From NCBI RefSeq assembly GCF_003651185.1, contig NZ_RCDC01000004.1, forward strand, positions 124,001 through 188,000: 64,000 nt of DNA. Direction: 5' to 3'. The notes below the pieces were generated by a model that saw only the letters and a list, made by a program, of their open reading frames with translations, was not told the origin of the DNA and did not search any database. The position numbers and the translations under genes were made by a program. Of this stretch, positions 36,842 through 45,329 are shown one piece after another; the first letter of the stretch is position 1; each line of letters begins with the position of its first letter. The DNA comes from Stenotrophomonas rhizophila (lineage in GTDB: Bacteria; Pseudomonadota; Gammaproteobacteria; Xanthomonadales; Xanthomonadaceae).

Positions 36842-37146
36842 GCAGCGTTCTCCACAGATTTCAGGTTGTCATGGGGTGCATCCAGGCCGAGGGCCTGGGT
36901 GACGCCGAGCAGACGCGCGGCATCACGGAAGGTTGCGGTGCAACCGTGGAATCCGGTGGGATGCCCGGCCTTGCGGCGGGCCTCGACGAATGCGCACAGC
37001 ACCTGCACCGAGGCGGTATGGATACGGCCGACCTGGCTGGCATCCAGCGTCAGATCGCCGGCCTGATCCACCAGGGGGGCCAAACGTGTTTTCAGCTCGG
37101 TGCTGGTCTCGATGCCGAGATCATCACCCAGGGCCACAGTGCTCAT
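36838..37146 (-). CDS. STAS-domain protein of the chemotaxis unit
   Basis: A 102-residue STAS protein, similar in size to anti-sigma-factor antagonists: LTLDASQVGRIHTASVQVLCAFVEARRKAGHP covers the central helix and the loop that in such proteins carries a phosphorylatable Ser/Thr (HTAS). Start placed at the ATG at 37146 because GGAG is six bases upstream; an adjacent ATG and an upstream TTG (37161) are less suited. It overlaps cheY1 by four bases. STAS genes are common at the head of this type of chemotaxis operon, but what they do there is not established. Confidence 0.85.
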   Translation of the reverse strand: MSTVALGDDLGIETSTELKTRLAPLVDQAGDLTLDASQVGRIHTASVQVLCAFVEARRKAGHPTGFHGCTATFRDAARLLGVTQALGLDAPHDNLKSVENAA

Positions 37147-37176
37147 CATTGCTCCGGACAAACGGTTCCGAGGTCT

Positions 37177-37203
37177 ATAACGGCAATAACCCGGGAAGCT
37201 TTA
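37177..37203 (-). promoter_or_regulatory. Sigma-28 (FliA) promoter for STAS-cheY1-cheA1
   Basis: Minus strand: TAAAGCTT, exactly 11 bases, GCCGTTAT. The -35 is perfect in its first five bases and six of eight -10 bases match. It lies 31 bases before the STAS start. Confidence 0.8.
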
Positions 37204-37216
37204 GCCGTTCCGGCGG

Positions 37217-38230
37217 TCAGTTCAGCAGCTGCGTCGCATCCAGCAGGATCATCGGCTGGGCGCCACCGCGGGCCACGCCCCGGAAGAGGTCGTTGGAGAT
37301 CTGGCAGATGCGGGCGGTATCGGGGGGCTCGATCTGCGAATCGGTGAGGTTGGCGACATCCTCCACGGCCGAGACGCGCAGGCCCATGGTCTCGCCGTTC
37401 TCTTCCAGCACCACGATGCGGGTATTGGCGTCGTTACCGGCGGCGCTGCTGCCCAGGTGGATGCCCAGGTCCATCACCGGCACCACCTGGCCGCGCAGGT
37501 TCATGATGCCCAGCATTGCCGGCGAGGTGCCGCGCAGCGGCAGCAACGGCACCGGCAGGACCACTTCCTGGACCTTGAGCAGTTCCAGCGCGTAGGCCTG
37601 GGCGCCGCAGCGCAGGCGCAGCCAGCGGGAGGTGCGTTCGCTGGCGCGACGGTTCTCGCGCGGGCTGGAGGCCGGGTCACGTGCCTGGCGTTGTAGTTCC
37701 TCCCAGCTGCCGGGGCGGCTCTGTGCCAGCGAAGGGCTGCCGGCGCGGACGCTGGTGGCGGCCGGCATCGGCGGCATCGGCGTCATGGAGGGCATCGGCC
37801 GGGCGATCGGTGCGCGGGCGCTTGGCACCGCCGCGATCGGTGCCGGGGCGGGGGCTGTTGCGGGCGCGTCGGCACCTGTGGCCACGGGATCTATTTCGTA
37901 GACGACCTCGGGCGGCAGGTCGTCCCAGCTGGGGCGGGCTTCGTCCACGGGTGCAGGCATCGCGCCGCTGAGGAGGGGGTCGTTGCGCAGTTCATCGAGC
38001 AGGTCGTCGAAGCCCGGCGCGACAGCAATTGATTCAGCCGCCGAAGCTGCTTCGGTGACGCCCACGTCGACGGTGGCAGACCCGGCGTCCACTGCTTCGA
38101 TGGCTTCGGTTGCGGCGAGAGCATCCACCACCTCGGCCACTGCGACCGGCACCGGCGCCTCTGTCGGCGCCGGCATCGCGTCGCCGAGCAGCTGCTCCAG
38201 GTAGTCGTCCAGGACGCCGGCGGTGTTCAT
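37217..38230 (-). CDS. parP: ParP-like CheW-domain protein
   Basis: A 337-residue protein with a long Ala/Pro/acidic N-terminal part (about 1-190, low complexity, e.g. IARPMPSMTPMPPMP) and a C-terminal CheW domain (WLRLRCGAQAYALELLKVQEVVLP, MNLRGQVVPVMDLGIHLG, ILLDATQLL). This layout and its place just after a ParA-like gene match ParP, which with ParC holds chemotaxis arrays at the flagellated pole in Vibrio and Pseudomonas. Start at 38230 overlaps the parC stop by four bases. A specialised CheW is the alternative. Confidence 0.85.
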   Translation of the reverse strand: MNTAGVLDDYLEQLLGDAMPAPTEAPVPVAVAEVVDALAATEAIEAVDAGSATVDVGVTEAASAAESIAVAPGFDDLLDELRNDPLLSGAMPAPVDEARPSWDDLPPEVVYEIDPVATGADAPATAPAPAPIAAVPSARAPIARPMPSMTPMPPMPAATSVRAGSPSLAQSRPGSWEELQRQARDPASSPRENRRASERTSRWLRLRCGAQAYALELLKVQEVVLPVPLLPLRGTSPAMLGIMNLRGQVVPVMDLGIHLGSSAAGNDANTRIVVLEENGETMGLRVSAVEDVANLTDSQIEPPDTARICQISNDLFRGVARGGAQPMILLDATQLLN

Positions 38231-39018
38231 GCCGCGCGCTCCATCTGCTGCGCATCGTCGGCCAGGATCCATTCCAGGGCGCGGCGGTAGGCGGCCAGGC
38301 CACGCCCGGGGTAGTCCTCCGATTGCGGTGGCACGGTGAGGCTGGCGGCGTTGCAGATCCGGGTGTCGACCGGGATCGCGTCTTCCCAGACGCGGTGGCC
38401 GTGCTTGTCCTGCATCAGCTTGACGGTTTCGTTGCCAGCGCGGGTGCGGCGGTCGAACAGGGTCGGCAGGATCGACATCGGCAGCGGGCGGCGGCGCGAG
38501 CGCTCGACCATTTCGCCGGTGCGGACCATCCCATCCAGGCCGTGCAGGGCCAGCGGCTCGGCCTGGGTGGGGATGATCAGGCGGTCGGCTGCGGCCAGTG
38601 CGTTGATCATCAACAGGCCCAGGGTGGGCGCGCAGTCGAGCAGGATGTAATCGTGCTGTCCCTGATGGCGGCCCAACGCATTCTGCAGGGCCAGGCCGAG
38701 GCCGGGCTGGTTCGCGCTGCGGCGCTCCAGCGTGGCCAGCGCGGCCTGCGCGCAGACGTAGTCCAGGCCCGGGATGTCGCTGTGGTGGGCGAGGGTGGAA
38801 AGCTCGGCCGGTGGCGCGGCGAACAGTTCCAGCACGCCCTGCGGCGGTGGATCCAGCGGCACGCCGAAGGCGCGGGTCAGCGACGAATGCGGATCCAGAT
38901 CGATCAACAGCACGCGGTGGCCCTGCGTAGCCAAGCCGCGGCCGAGCGCGAGCGTTGTGGTGGTCTTGCCCACCCCGCCTTTCTGATTGGCAACAGCCCA
39001 GATACGCATGCGGTTCAC
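38227..39018 (-). CDS. parC: ParC, ParA-like ATPase for chemotaxis array positioning
   Basis: A MinD/ParA-family ATPase, 263 residues, with the deviant Walker A KGGVGKTTTTLAL at about residues 13-25 and Walker B YILLDCAPTLGLLM. Its place between motD and parP is the conserved spot of ParC, which recruits chemotaxis arrays to the pole and helps pass them to daughter cells. It is not a plasmid partition gene: no ParB or parS-like repeats are near. It overlaps motD and parP by four bases each. The start may be at 39018 or at a second ATG nine bases later. Confidence 0.9.
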   Translation of the reverse strand: MNRMRIWAVANQKGGVGKTTTTLALGRGLATQGHRVLLIDLDPHSSLTRAFGVPLDPPPQGVLELFAAPPAELSTLAHHSDIPGLDYVCAQAALATLERRSANQPGLGLALQNALGRHQGQHDYILLDCAPTLGLLMINALAAADRLIIPTQAEPLALHGLDGMVRTGEMVERSRRRPLPMSILPTLFDRRTRAGNETVKLMQDKHGHRVWEDAIPVDTRICNAASLTVPPQSEDYPGRGLAAYRRALEWILADDAQQMERAA

Positions 39019-40016
39019 TCCTTCATTGCGGGCGGAACGGCGGCGCCAACGCGGCTGCCGGCCGGCACCGGTGGCAACTGCACCGGTGCGATGGGGGTAA
39101 CAGGGGTGCTGGCGGCCGGTGCCTTGGCCGCATCGGCGGCGTCGGCATCGGCGCTGAGCCGGTCGGTGATCGGATCGATGCTCTGCGCGGTATCGGCCAG
39201 GATGATCACCATCACCCGCCGGTTGCGGTTGCGGCCTTCGGCGCTGGCATTGTCTTCGCGCGGGCGGAATTGGCCATAGCCAACCATCGCCAGCCGTGCC
39301 GGCTGCAGGCCCTGATCGGCGAACAGGTGCACCACGCTGGCCGCGCGCCCAGCCGACAGCTCCCAGTTGGAGGGGAACAGCGAGGTGGCGATCGGGATGT
39401 TGTCGGTGTGGCCTTCCACGCGCACGCCGTTGGGTGCATCACGCAGCACTACGGCCAGCTTGGAGAGGGTGTCGCGCGCGTGCACATCCAACGTGGCCGA
39501 GCCGGTCGGGAACAGGATGTCGCTGTTGATCTCCACTTCGATCCACAGCTCTGTGCGACGCACGGTGATCATGCCGCGTTCGATCAGCGGCGCCAGCGTG
39601 GCGGTGAGCTTGTCGGCGATGCCGTTGAGCTGACGCTCGGCGCGCTGCAGCTGTTCCTGGTTGCGGATCGAGACCGGCATGCGCATCTGCGAGGCCATCG
39701 CCGGCAGCAGGGTCGGGTCGTTGCTGGGGGCGGGGGCGGAGGGGCCGATCTTGGTCCCGGCCCTGATCACCGAGGGGCTGTCCCAGCCGCCCCCCTGGAC
39801 CTGCTGGTTGCCGACCTGCACCGGGTTGATGGTGCGCGGCGCGCCACCGAAGGCGGTGGTCAGCGCGTCGGCCATGATCCGGTATTTGCCCTCGTTGAGC
39901 GAGGAGATGGCGTACATCACCACGAAGAAGGCGAGCAGCAGCGTCATGAGGTCGGCGTAAGGGATCGCCCAGGCCTCATGGTTGGCATGTTCTTCGTGGT
40001 GCTTGCGGCGGGCCAT
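39015..40016 (-). CDS. motD: MotD, flagellar stator protein (MotB family)
   Basis: Peptidoglycan-anchoring stator subunit, 333 residues from the ATG at 40016 (MARRKHHEEHANHEAW). One membrane helix near the N-terminus carries the proton-binding aspartate in PYADLMTLLLAFFVVMYAISSL. The C-terminal OmpA-like domain reads GHTDNIPIATSLFPSNWELSAGRAASVV and RNRNRRVMVIIL. It works with MotC one base upstream. Confidence 0.95.
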   Translation of the reverse strand: MARRKHHEEHANHEAWAIPYADLMTLLLAFFVVMYAISSLNEGKYRIMADALTTAFGGAPRTINPVQVGNQQVQGGGWDSPSVIRAGTKIGPSAPAPSNDPTLLPAMASQMRMPVSIRNQEQLQRAERQLNGIADKLTATLAPLIERGMITVRRTELWIEVEINSDILFPTGSATLDVHARDTLSKLAVVLRDAPNGVRVEGHTDNIPIATSLFPSNWELSAGRAASVVHLFADQGLQPARLAMVGYGQFRPREDNASAEGRNRNRRVMVIILADTAQSIDPITDRLSADADAADAAKAPAASTPVTPIAPVQLPPVPAGSRVGAAVPPAMKE

Positions 40017-40017
40017 G

Positions 40018-40758
40018 TCAGTGCAGGAACCCGGACAGGTTGGTTTCGATGTTGCGCGGGTTCTCACCCTGGGCGATGGAAATCAGCCCTTCGATGATCA
40101 TTTCGCGGTCGCGGCTGTTGTGGTGGATCACGCTCTTGAGCTTGGCCGAGACCGGCAGGAACAGCAGGTTGGCCGAGGCGATGCCGTAGATGGTGGCGGT
40201 GAACGCCGCCGCGATGCCGTGGCCGAGCTTGCTCGGGTCGGCAAGATTCTTCATCACCGCGATCAGGCCGAGCACCGCGCCGATGATGCCCAGCGTCGGC
40301 GCATAGATGCCCATGCCCTCGAACACCTTGGACGCGGCCAGATCCTGGCTTTCCTGGCTGCTCAGCTCGATCTCCATCATGTGCCGGATGGTCTCCGGCT
40401 CCACGCCGTCCACCAGCAGCTGCAGCCCCTTGCGCAGGAACGGATCGTCCTGGGCGTCGACCTGCGCTTCCAGACCGAGCAGGCCCTGGCGGCGGGCGAT
40501 GTTGCTCCACTCCACGATCTGCTGGATCAGGTGGCGGCGGTCGCTGCTCGGCGGCAGGATCACCCACTTCACGATCTTGAAGGCGTGCTTGAACACGGCC
40601 GGCGAGGTATGCAGCAGGATCGAGGCGATGGTGCCGACGATGACGATCACGAAGGCGGCCGGCGACCACAGCGACGCCAGACCGGCCCCCTTGAGGATGC
40701 TGCCGCCGACCAGTGAGGCCAACGCGAGGAAAAGTCCAATGAGGCTGAGTCTGTCCAT
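40018..40758 (-). CDS. motC: MotC, flagellar stator protein (MotA family)
   Basis: Ion-channel subunit of the second stator type known from Pseudomonas (MotCD), 246 residues with four membrane helices (e.g. LSLIGLFLALASLVGG, APTLGIIGAVLGLIAVM, AAAFTATIYGIASANLLFLPV). The family start MDRLSLIG is kept, and no Shine-Dalgarno sequence precedes it: the bases upstream are the -10 element of the promoter at 40766-40792, so the message may begin at or next to the ATG. First gene of motC-motD-parC-parP. Confidence 0.95.
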   Translation of the reverse strand: MDRLSLIGLFLALASLVGGSILKGAGLASLWSPAAFVIVIVGTIASILLHTSPAVFKHAFKIVKWVILPPSSDRRHLIQQIVEWSNIARRQGLLGLEAQVDAQDDPFLRKGLQLLVDGVEPETIRHMMEIELSSQESQDLAASKVFEGMGIYAPTLGIIGAVLGLIAVMKNLADPSKLGHGIAAAFTATIYGIASANLLFLPVSAKLKSVIHHNSRDREMIIEGLISIAQGENPRNIETNLSGFLH

Positions 40759-40765
40759 GGGTCCG

Positions 40766-40792
40766 TTATCGGCTTGTGTGAATGGGACTTGA
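40766..40792 (-). promoter_or_regulatory. Sigma-28 (FliA) promoter for motC-motD-parC-parP
   Basis: Minus strand: TCAAGTCC, exactly 11 bases, GCCGATAA (perfect -10). Its 3' edge is only seven bases before the A of the motC ATG, which predicts a leaderless or nearly leaderless transcript. Confidence 0.87.
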
Positions 40793-40837
40793 GACGCCGA
40801 AGGAATCCAGTGATGCGGCGGTCACACTTTCACGCGG

Positions 40838-42670
40838 TCAATCGTGGTGGGTACGCAGCCCGTCCACGTCCAGGATCAGCGCCATGCGGCCGTCACCGAT
40901 GAGGGTGGCGCCGGCATAGCCACGCAACCCGCGCAGGGCTTTCGGAAGCGGCTTGATCACGACTTCCTCGCGGCCGCGCACCTGGTCCACCACCAGGCCG
41001 AAGCGGGCTTCACCGGCCTGCAGTACGACGATGGTCAGCAGTGAGGACGGCATCGGCTCGACATCGAGCCAGTGGCGCAGATCGACCAGCGCGAGCGTGT
41101 GCGATTTGCGGTCCAGCACGGCGCGGCCGTCGAACCAGCCCAGGGAGGTGTTGGGGGCATGCAGCACCTCCATCACGCGGGCCAGGGGCAGGGCGTAGAC
41201 GTCTTCGCCGGCCTGCACCAGCAGGGTCGGCAGGATCGCCAGGGTCAGCGGCACGCGGATCATGAAGCGGCTGCCGCGGCCCAGCTCGGATTGGATCTGG
41301 ATCTGGCCGCTGAGCTCGCGGATGCGGGACTGGACCACGTCCATGCCCACGCCGCGGCCGGAGATGTCGGTGACCTGTTGCTTGGTCGAGAAACCGGGCA
41401 GGAACACCAGGTGCAGGCATTCCTCGCTGCTCAGGCGGGCAGCGGCTTCCGGATCGATCAAGCCCTTCTCGCGTGCCTTCTGGCGCAGGCGTTCGGGGTC
41501 GATACCCGCGCCGTCGTCCTGCACTTCGATGCTGACGTAGTCGCCTTCCTGCTGCGCGGACAGGCGCACGTGGCCACTGCGCGGCTTGCCCTGGGCCTCG
41601 CGCAGGTCCGGCATTTCCACGCCGTGGTCGATCGCGTTGCGGACCAGATGGACCAGAGGATCGGCCAGCGCTTCGACCAGGTTGCGGTCCAGCTCGGTTT
41701 CCGCACCGATCAGCTCAAGTTCGACCTCCTTCTTCAGCGAGCGCGCGACATCGCGCGCCACCTTGGGGAAGCGCGAGAACACCTTGCCGACCGGCTGCAT
41801 GCGGGTGCGCATGACCGCCGACTGCAGGCGGGCGGTGGCGATGTCCAACGTGGAGACCGCACGGTCAAGCTCTTCATCGTGCAGGCGCGCACGCAGGGTC
41901 TTGAGCCGGTTGCGTGAGAGCACCAGCTCGCCGATCAGGTTGACGATCGCATCCAGGCGCTTGGTGTCCACGCGCACGGTGTGTTCGGCTTCGGCGACCG
42001 GTTTGGCCGGGGCCGGCTTGGCGCCCGGTGCGGCCGGCGCAGCCACGGCGCGCGGTGCAGCCACCGGCGCGGCGGCACCGGCCTTGGCGCCGGGAACAGC
42101 GCCACCGTGCAGCTGGTCCAGCAGGGCTTCGAACTCGTCCTCGCCGATCAGGCCGTCATCTTTCTTCGGGGCCGCGATGGCGGTCGGTGCGGCACCGCCA
42201 TGCAACTGGTCGAGCAGCGCCTCGAACTCATCATCGGTGATCATCTCGCCGCCGCTGGCCGTGGTGGCAGCCGCCGGCGCCGGCGTGGCCGGCCCGCTGA
42301 CGTCGAACTGGGCGATCAGCTCCGGCGGGGCGTAGCCCGGCTCGGTCCCGGCCGAGACCGAATCCAGCATCGACTGCAGGTAATCCAGCGATTGCTGGGC
42401 CGCATCGAAGTGGTGGGCCTGCAGCGTGGCCTGGCCGGAGCGGGCCATGCCGAGGGTTTCCTCGGCGGCGTGGCACAGCTCGACCATCGCCTGGATGCCG
42501 AGGAAGCCGGCACCGCCCTTGAGCGTGTGGAAGCCACGGAACACGGCGTTGAGCTGGTCGGCATCCTGGGGCGCCTGCTCCAGCGACACCAGCTGTTCGC
42601 CGAGGCGATCCAGGATTTCCTGGGCCTCGAGGATGAAGTCGGCAGCGATATCGTCTGGCACAGCACTCAT
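40838..42670 (-). CDS. cheA: CheA histidine kinase, second copy (no P2; repeated linker motif)
   Basis: Chemotaxis kinase of 610 residues in the fliA-cheY-cheZ-cheA group. P1 has His48 (GFHTLKGGAGFLG). No P2 domain is visible; instead the Ala/Pro linker has two copies of DEFEALLDQLHGG at residues 147-159 and 178-190. Then come P3 (LDAIVNLIGELVLSRNRL), the P4 ATPase (HLVRNAIDHGVEMP, DDGAGIDPE, GRGVGMDVV) and P5 (LVDLRHWL, ATLIGDGRMALILDVDGL). By gene order this is the Pseudomonas-type flagellar CheA. A cheB usually follows it in such clusters and is missing here. Confidence 0.96.
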   Translation of the reverse strand: MSAVPDDIAADFILEAQEILDRLGEQLVSLEQAPQDADQLNAVFRGFHTLKGGAGFLGIQAMVELCHAAEETLGMARSGQATLQAHHFDAAQQSLDYLQSMLDSVSAGTEPGYAPPELIAQFDVSGPATPAPAAATTASGGEMITDDEFEALLDQLHGGAAPTAIAAPKKDDGLIGEDEFEALLDQLHGGAVPGAKAGAAAPVAAPRAVAAPAAPGAKPAPAKPVAEAEHTVRVDTKRLDAIVNLIGELVLSRNRLKTLRARLHDEELDRAVSTLDIATARLQSAVMRTRMQPVGKVFSRFPKVARDVARSLKKEVELELIGAETELDRNLVEALADPLVHLVRNAIDHGVEMPDLREAQGKPRSGHVRLSAQQEGDYVSIEVQDDGAGIDPERLRQKAREKGLIDPEAAARLSSEECLHLVFLPGFSTKQQVTDISGRGVGMDVVQSRIRELSGQIQIQSELGRGSRFMIRVPLTLAILPTLLVQAGEDVYALPLARVMEVLHAPNTSLGWFDGRAVLDRKSHTLALVDLRHWLDVEPMPSSLLTIVVLQAGEARFGLVVDQVRGREEVVIKPLPKALRGLRGYAGATLIGDGRMALILDVDGLRTHHD

Positions 42671-42675
42671 GATCG

Positions 42676-43290
42676 TTACAGTCCCAGGTCCGAGAGCAGG
42701 TCGTCGGCGTCGTTCTGTGACACCGCATGGCGATCCAGGCCCTTCAGGGCCGGGCCGGCCAGGCCGTTGTTGTCGCGCTTGTTCTCGTCTTCCTGCGGGG
42801 GCAGGCCGAGCGCACCGAAGCCCTCATGCACGCGACGCACGATCCCGACCACGCGGCGGATGATCTGCCCGGTCAGGTCCTGGTAGCTCTGGGTCAGCGC
42901 GATTTCGGTGAGGTTGTGGCGGATCCGGTCCAGTTGCTGGCCCTGGTCGGGCGTCAACCCGTTGGCGCGCAGCTGTTCGGTGAGCGAGCGACATTCTTCG
43001 GCCAGGTCCAGCGTGCGGTGGGTGGCCTGTTCGGTCATCGCCACCACGTGGTCCAGGCGCGCGCAGGCGTCATCCAGCTCGCCGGCTTCGCTGGGCAGGC
43101 TGGGCAGTTCGCCCAAGGCCTGGCCGAGCTCGCGGGCCAGGCGGTTCAGGCCGGCCATCATCGGCTGCGTGCGCAGCGCGGCGAGGGCGTCGATTTCCCG
43201 GCGCCAACCGGCTTCGTCACCGCTTTCCAGCGCGGCCAGGGCATCCTGCAGGCGCTGCACCAGCGCGGATTTGTCGCTCAGGGTTTCCAT
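42676..43290 (-). CDS. cheZ: CheZ, CheY-phosphate phosphatase
   Basis: Removes phosphate from CheY to end the motor signal. The 204 residues are mostly helical, with the family signature YQDLTGQIIRRVV at about 136-148. The C-terminal tail SQNDADDLLSDLGL is the CheY-docking peptide of CheZ. Its stop is five bases before the cheA2 start, and its own start shares a base with the cheY2 stop. Only one CheZ is present for the two CheY proteins. Confidence 0.95.
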   Translation of the reverse strand: METLSDKSALVQRLQDALAALESGDEAGWRREIDALAALRTQPMMAGLNRLARELGQALGELPSLPSEAGELDDACARLDHVVAMTEQATHRTLDLAEECRSLTEQLRANGLTPDQGQQLDRIRHNLTEIALTQSYQDLTGQIIRRVVGIVRRVHEGFGALGLPPQEDENKRDNNGLAGPALKGLDRHAVSQNDADDLLSDLGL

Positions 43291-43682
43291 CAGGCGCTCG
43301 CCGCCAGGCGTTCAAAGATCTTGCCGAGCTTTTCTTCCAGGGTCTGGGCGGTGAACGGCTTGATGATGTACCCGTTCACGCCGGCCTGCGCCGCTTCAAT
43401 GATCTGCTCGCGCTTGGCTTCCGCGGTCACCATCAGCACCGGGAGCGTCTTGAGCTTGGCGTCGGCACGCACGGCCTTGAGCAGGTCGATGCCGGTCATG
43501 ACCGGCATGTTCCAGTCGGTGACCACGAAATCGAACGGCTGGCTCTGCAACAGCGCCAGCGCGGCATGCCCGTCCTCGGCTTCGGCCGTATTGGTGAAGC
43601 CCAGATCGCCCAGCAGGTTCTTGACGATACGACGCATGGTCGAGAAGTCGTCGACGATCAGGATACGCATGTTCTTGTTCAA
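43290..43682 (-). CDS. cheY: CheY, flagellar-motor response regulator
   Basis: Single receiver domain that binds the flagellar switch when phosphorylated: [23 protein letters not shown], phospho-acceptor in [11 protein letters not shown], Thr in MVTAEAKR and Lys in [15 protein letters not shown]. The start is uncertain: the usual ATG (43670, MRILIVDD) has no ribosome site at a normal distance, whereas a TTG at 43682 has GAGGAA well placed and gives 130 residues. Located between fliA and cheZ as in Pseudomonas. Confidence 0.96.
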   Translation of the reverse strand: MNKNMRILIVDDFSTMRRIVKNLLGDLGFTNTAEAEDGHAALALLQSQPFDFVVTDWNMPVMTGIDLLKAVRADAKLKTLPVLMVTAEAKREQIIEAAQAGVNGYIIKPFTAQTLEEKLGKIFERLAASA

Positions 43683-43698
43683 AGCACTTTCCTCGATT

Positions 43699-44445
43699 TC
43701 AATGGTTCTCGAGGCCGGCGTCTGCCGCCTCGAAGATCTTCAGCCGGCCCCGCAGGCGCAGCACGGCCTGGCCATGGATCTGGCACACGCGCGATTCGCT
43801 GACACCCAACACGGCGCCGATCTCTTTCAGGTTCAGTTCCTGCTCGTAGTACAGCGACAGCACCAGCTGTTCGCGCTCGGGCAGCAGGCCGATCGCGTTG
43901 CCCAGCTCACGCCCGAACTCGCCGCGTTCCAGCACCTGCTGCGGGGTCGGGCCGCCCTGGGCGACGGTGTCCAGTTCGCCCTGGTCCTCGATCCGCGATT
44001 CCAGGCTCAGCACCTGGCCCCGCGAGGCGTCTTCCATCAGGCGCAGGTAATCCGGCAGCGGCATGTCCATCGCGGCGGCCACTTCGGTGGCGCTGGCGGC
44101 ACGGCCGGTGCTCTGCTCCAGGCGACGGATGGTCGCGGCGGCATCGCGGGCGCGGCGGTGCACCGAGCGCGGCACCCAGTCGCCACGGCGGATTTCATCG
44201 ATCATCGAACCGCGGATGCGGATCGAGGCGTAGGTTTCGAACGAGGCGCCCTGGTCGGCGTCGTAGCTGCGCGAGGCCTCGATCAGGCCCATCATGCCGG
44301 CCTGGATCAGGTCGTCGACCTCCACGCTGGCTGGCAGACGTGCCGCCAGATGATGGGCGATGCGGCGGACCAGATCCGAGTGCTGGGCAATGCACTCGTT
44401 GGCCGCGGTCCGCTGGACTTCTTTGTATTGTGCTGCGCCCTTCAT
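43699..44445 (-). CDS. fliA: FliA, flagellar sigma-28 factor
   Basis: Directs RNA polymerase to late flagellar and chemotaxis promoters; the TAAAG/TCAAG-N11-GCCGATAA sites in this window are its likely targets. The 248 residues show region 2 ([44 protein letters not shown]), region 3 and region 4 ([29 protein letters not shown]). It overlaps fleN by four bases. Confidence 0.97.
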   Translation of the reverse strand: MKGAAQYKEVQRTAANECIAQHSDLVRRIAHHLAARLPASVEVDDLIQAGMMGLIEASRSYDADQGASFETYASIRIRGSMIDEIRRGDWVPRSVHRRARDAAATIRRLEQSTGRAASATEVAAAMDMPLPDYLRLMEDASRGQVLSLESRIEDQGELDTVAQGGPTPQQVLERGEFGRELGNAIGLLPEREQLVLSLYYEQELNLKEIGAVLGVSESRVCQIHGQAVLRLRGRLKIFEAADAGLENH

Positions 44446-45329
44446 ACCGTCACCCCGCGTTGCTTGAGGATGCGTTCCAGGAAGAATTCGACCCCGCCAC
44501 GCGGCTCGGTCGGGGCCTGCCAGCGGGCGGTGCGGCGCGCGATCTCGGTCAGCGCCAGGGCGGCCGGGCTGGACGGGTAGGCCTTCACCACCGGCTGCTG
44601 GCGCTGCACCGACAGGCGCAGCCAGTCATCCTGCGGCACGCAGCCCAGGTAGTTCAGCGAGACATCGGCGAGGAACTTCTCGCAGACGCGGCTCAGCTTT
44701 TCGTACAGCACGCGGCCTTCGTTCGGGTCGCGCACCATGTTGGCCACCACCTGGATCCGGTCCACGCCGCGCTCGCGCGAGAGGACCTTGATCAGCGCGT
44801 AGGCGTCGGTGATCGAGGCCGGCTCATCGCAGACCACCACCACGGTGTCCTGTGCGGCCTGGCAGAAGGTCAGCACGCCATCGGTGATGCCGGCGGCGGT
44901 ATCCACGATCATGATGTCCAGCTCGCGCTCGAGCTCGGAGAACACGTTGACCAGGCCGACGTGCTCGGCCGGCTGCAGCTCGGCCATGTGGCGGCGGCCG
45001 GAGGCGGCCGGGACCACCAGCACGCCGCCGGGGCCTTCCATGATCACTTCTTCCAGCGTGCAGCGCCCGGCGACGAGGTCGGCCAGGGTCACCTTCGGCT
45101 GCAGGCCGAGGATCACGTCGATGTTGGCCAGGCCGAGGTCGGCATCCAGCAGCAGCGTGCGCTTGCCCATGTCTGCCAGCGCCACGGCCAGATTGGCCGA
45201 AACGTTCGTTTTGCCCACGCCGCCCTTGCCGCCGGTGACGGCGATGGTGCGGACCGGGCCCAGCGGCTGGCTTCGGGTAGCCGACAACGGGAAGGTCTTG
45301 GTCAGCTTGGCGTACTCACGCGACGGCAT
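44442..45329 (-). CDS. fleN: FleN/FlhG, MinD-like regulator of flagellar number
   Basis: ATPase that limits flagella to one or a few; in Pseudomonas it restrains the master activator FleQ. The 295 residues contain the deviant Walker A GGKGGVGKTNVSANLA (about 33-48) and Walker B DIMIVDTAAGI. The N-terminal stretch (REYAKLTKTFPL) resembles the DQAxxL-like segment that in FlhG stimulates FlhF but is not the canonical DQAxxLR. Overlaps flhF upstream by 14 bases. Confidence 0.95.
   Translation of the reverse strand: MPSREYAKLTKTFPLSATRSQPLGPVRTIAVTGGKGGVGKTNVSANLAVALADMGKRTLLLDADLGLANIDVILGLQPKVTLADLVAGRCTLEEVIMEGPGGVLVVPAASGRRHMAELQPAEHVGLVNVFSELERELDIMIVDTAAGITDGVLTFCQAAQDTVVVVCDEPASITDAYALIKVLSRERGVDRIQVVANMVRDPNEGRVLYEKLSRVCEKFLADVSLNYLGCVPQDDWLRLSVQRQQPVVKAYPSSPAALALTEIARRTARWQAPTEPRGGVEFFLERILKQRGVTV

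Noticed and set aside
38227-39018. Plasmid-type parA partition gene
   Set aside because: It lies between motD and a ParP-like CheW gene, with no parB or repeats, so the chemotaxis ParC role is the better reading.
42101-42232. Assembly duplication in the cheA2 linker
   Set aside because: The two copies encode the same peptide but differ in DNA and in flanking sequence, so this looks like a real protein repeat.
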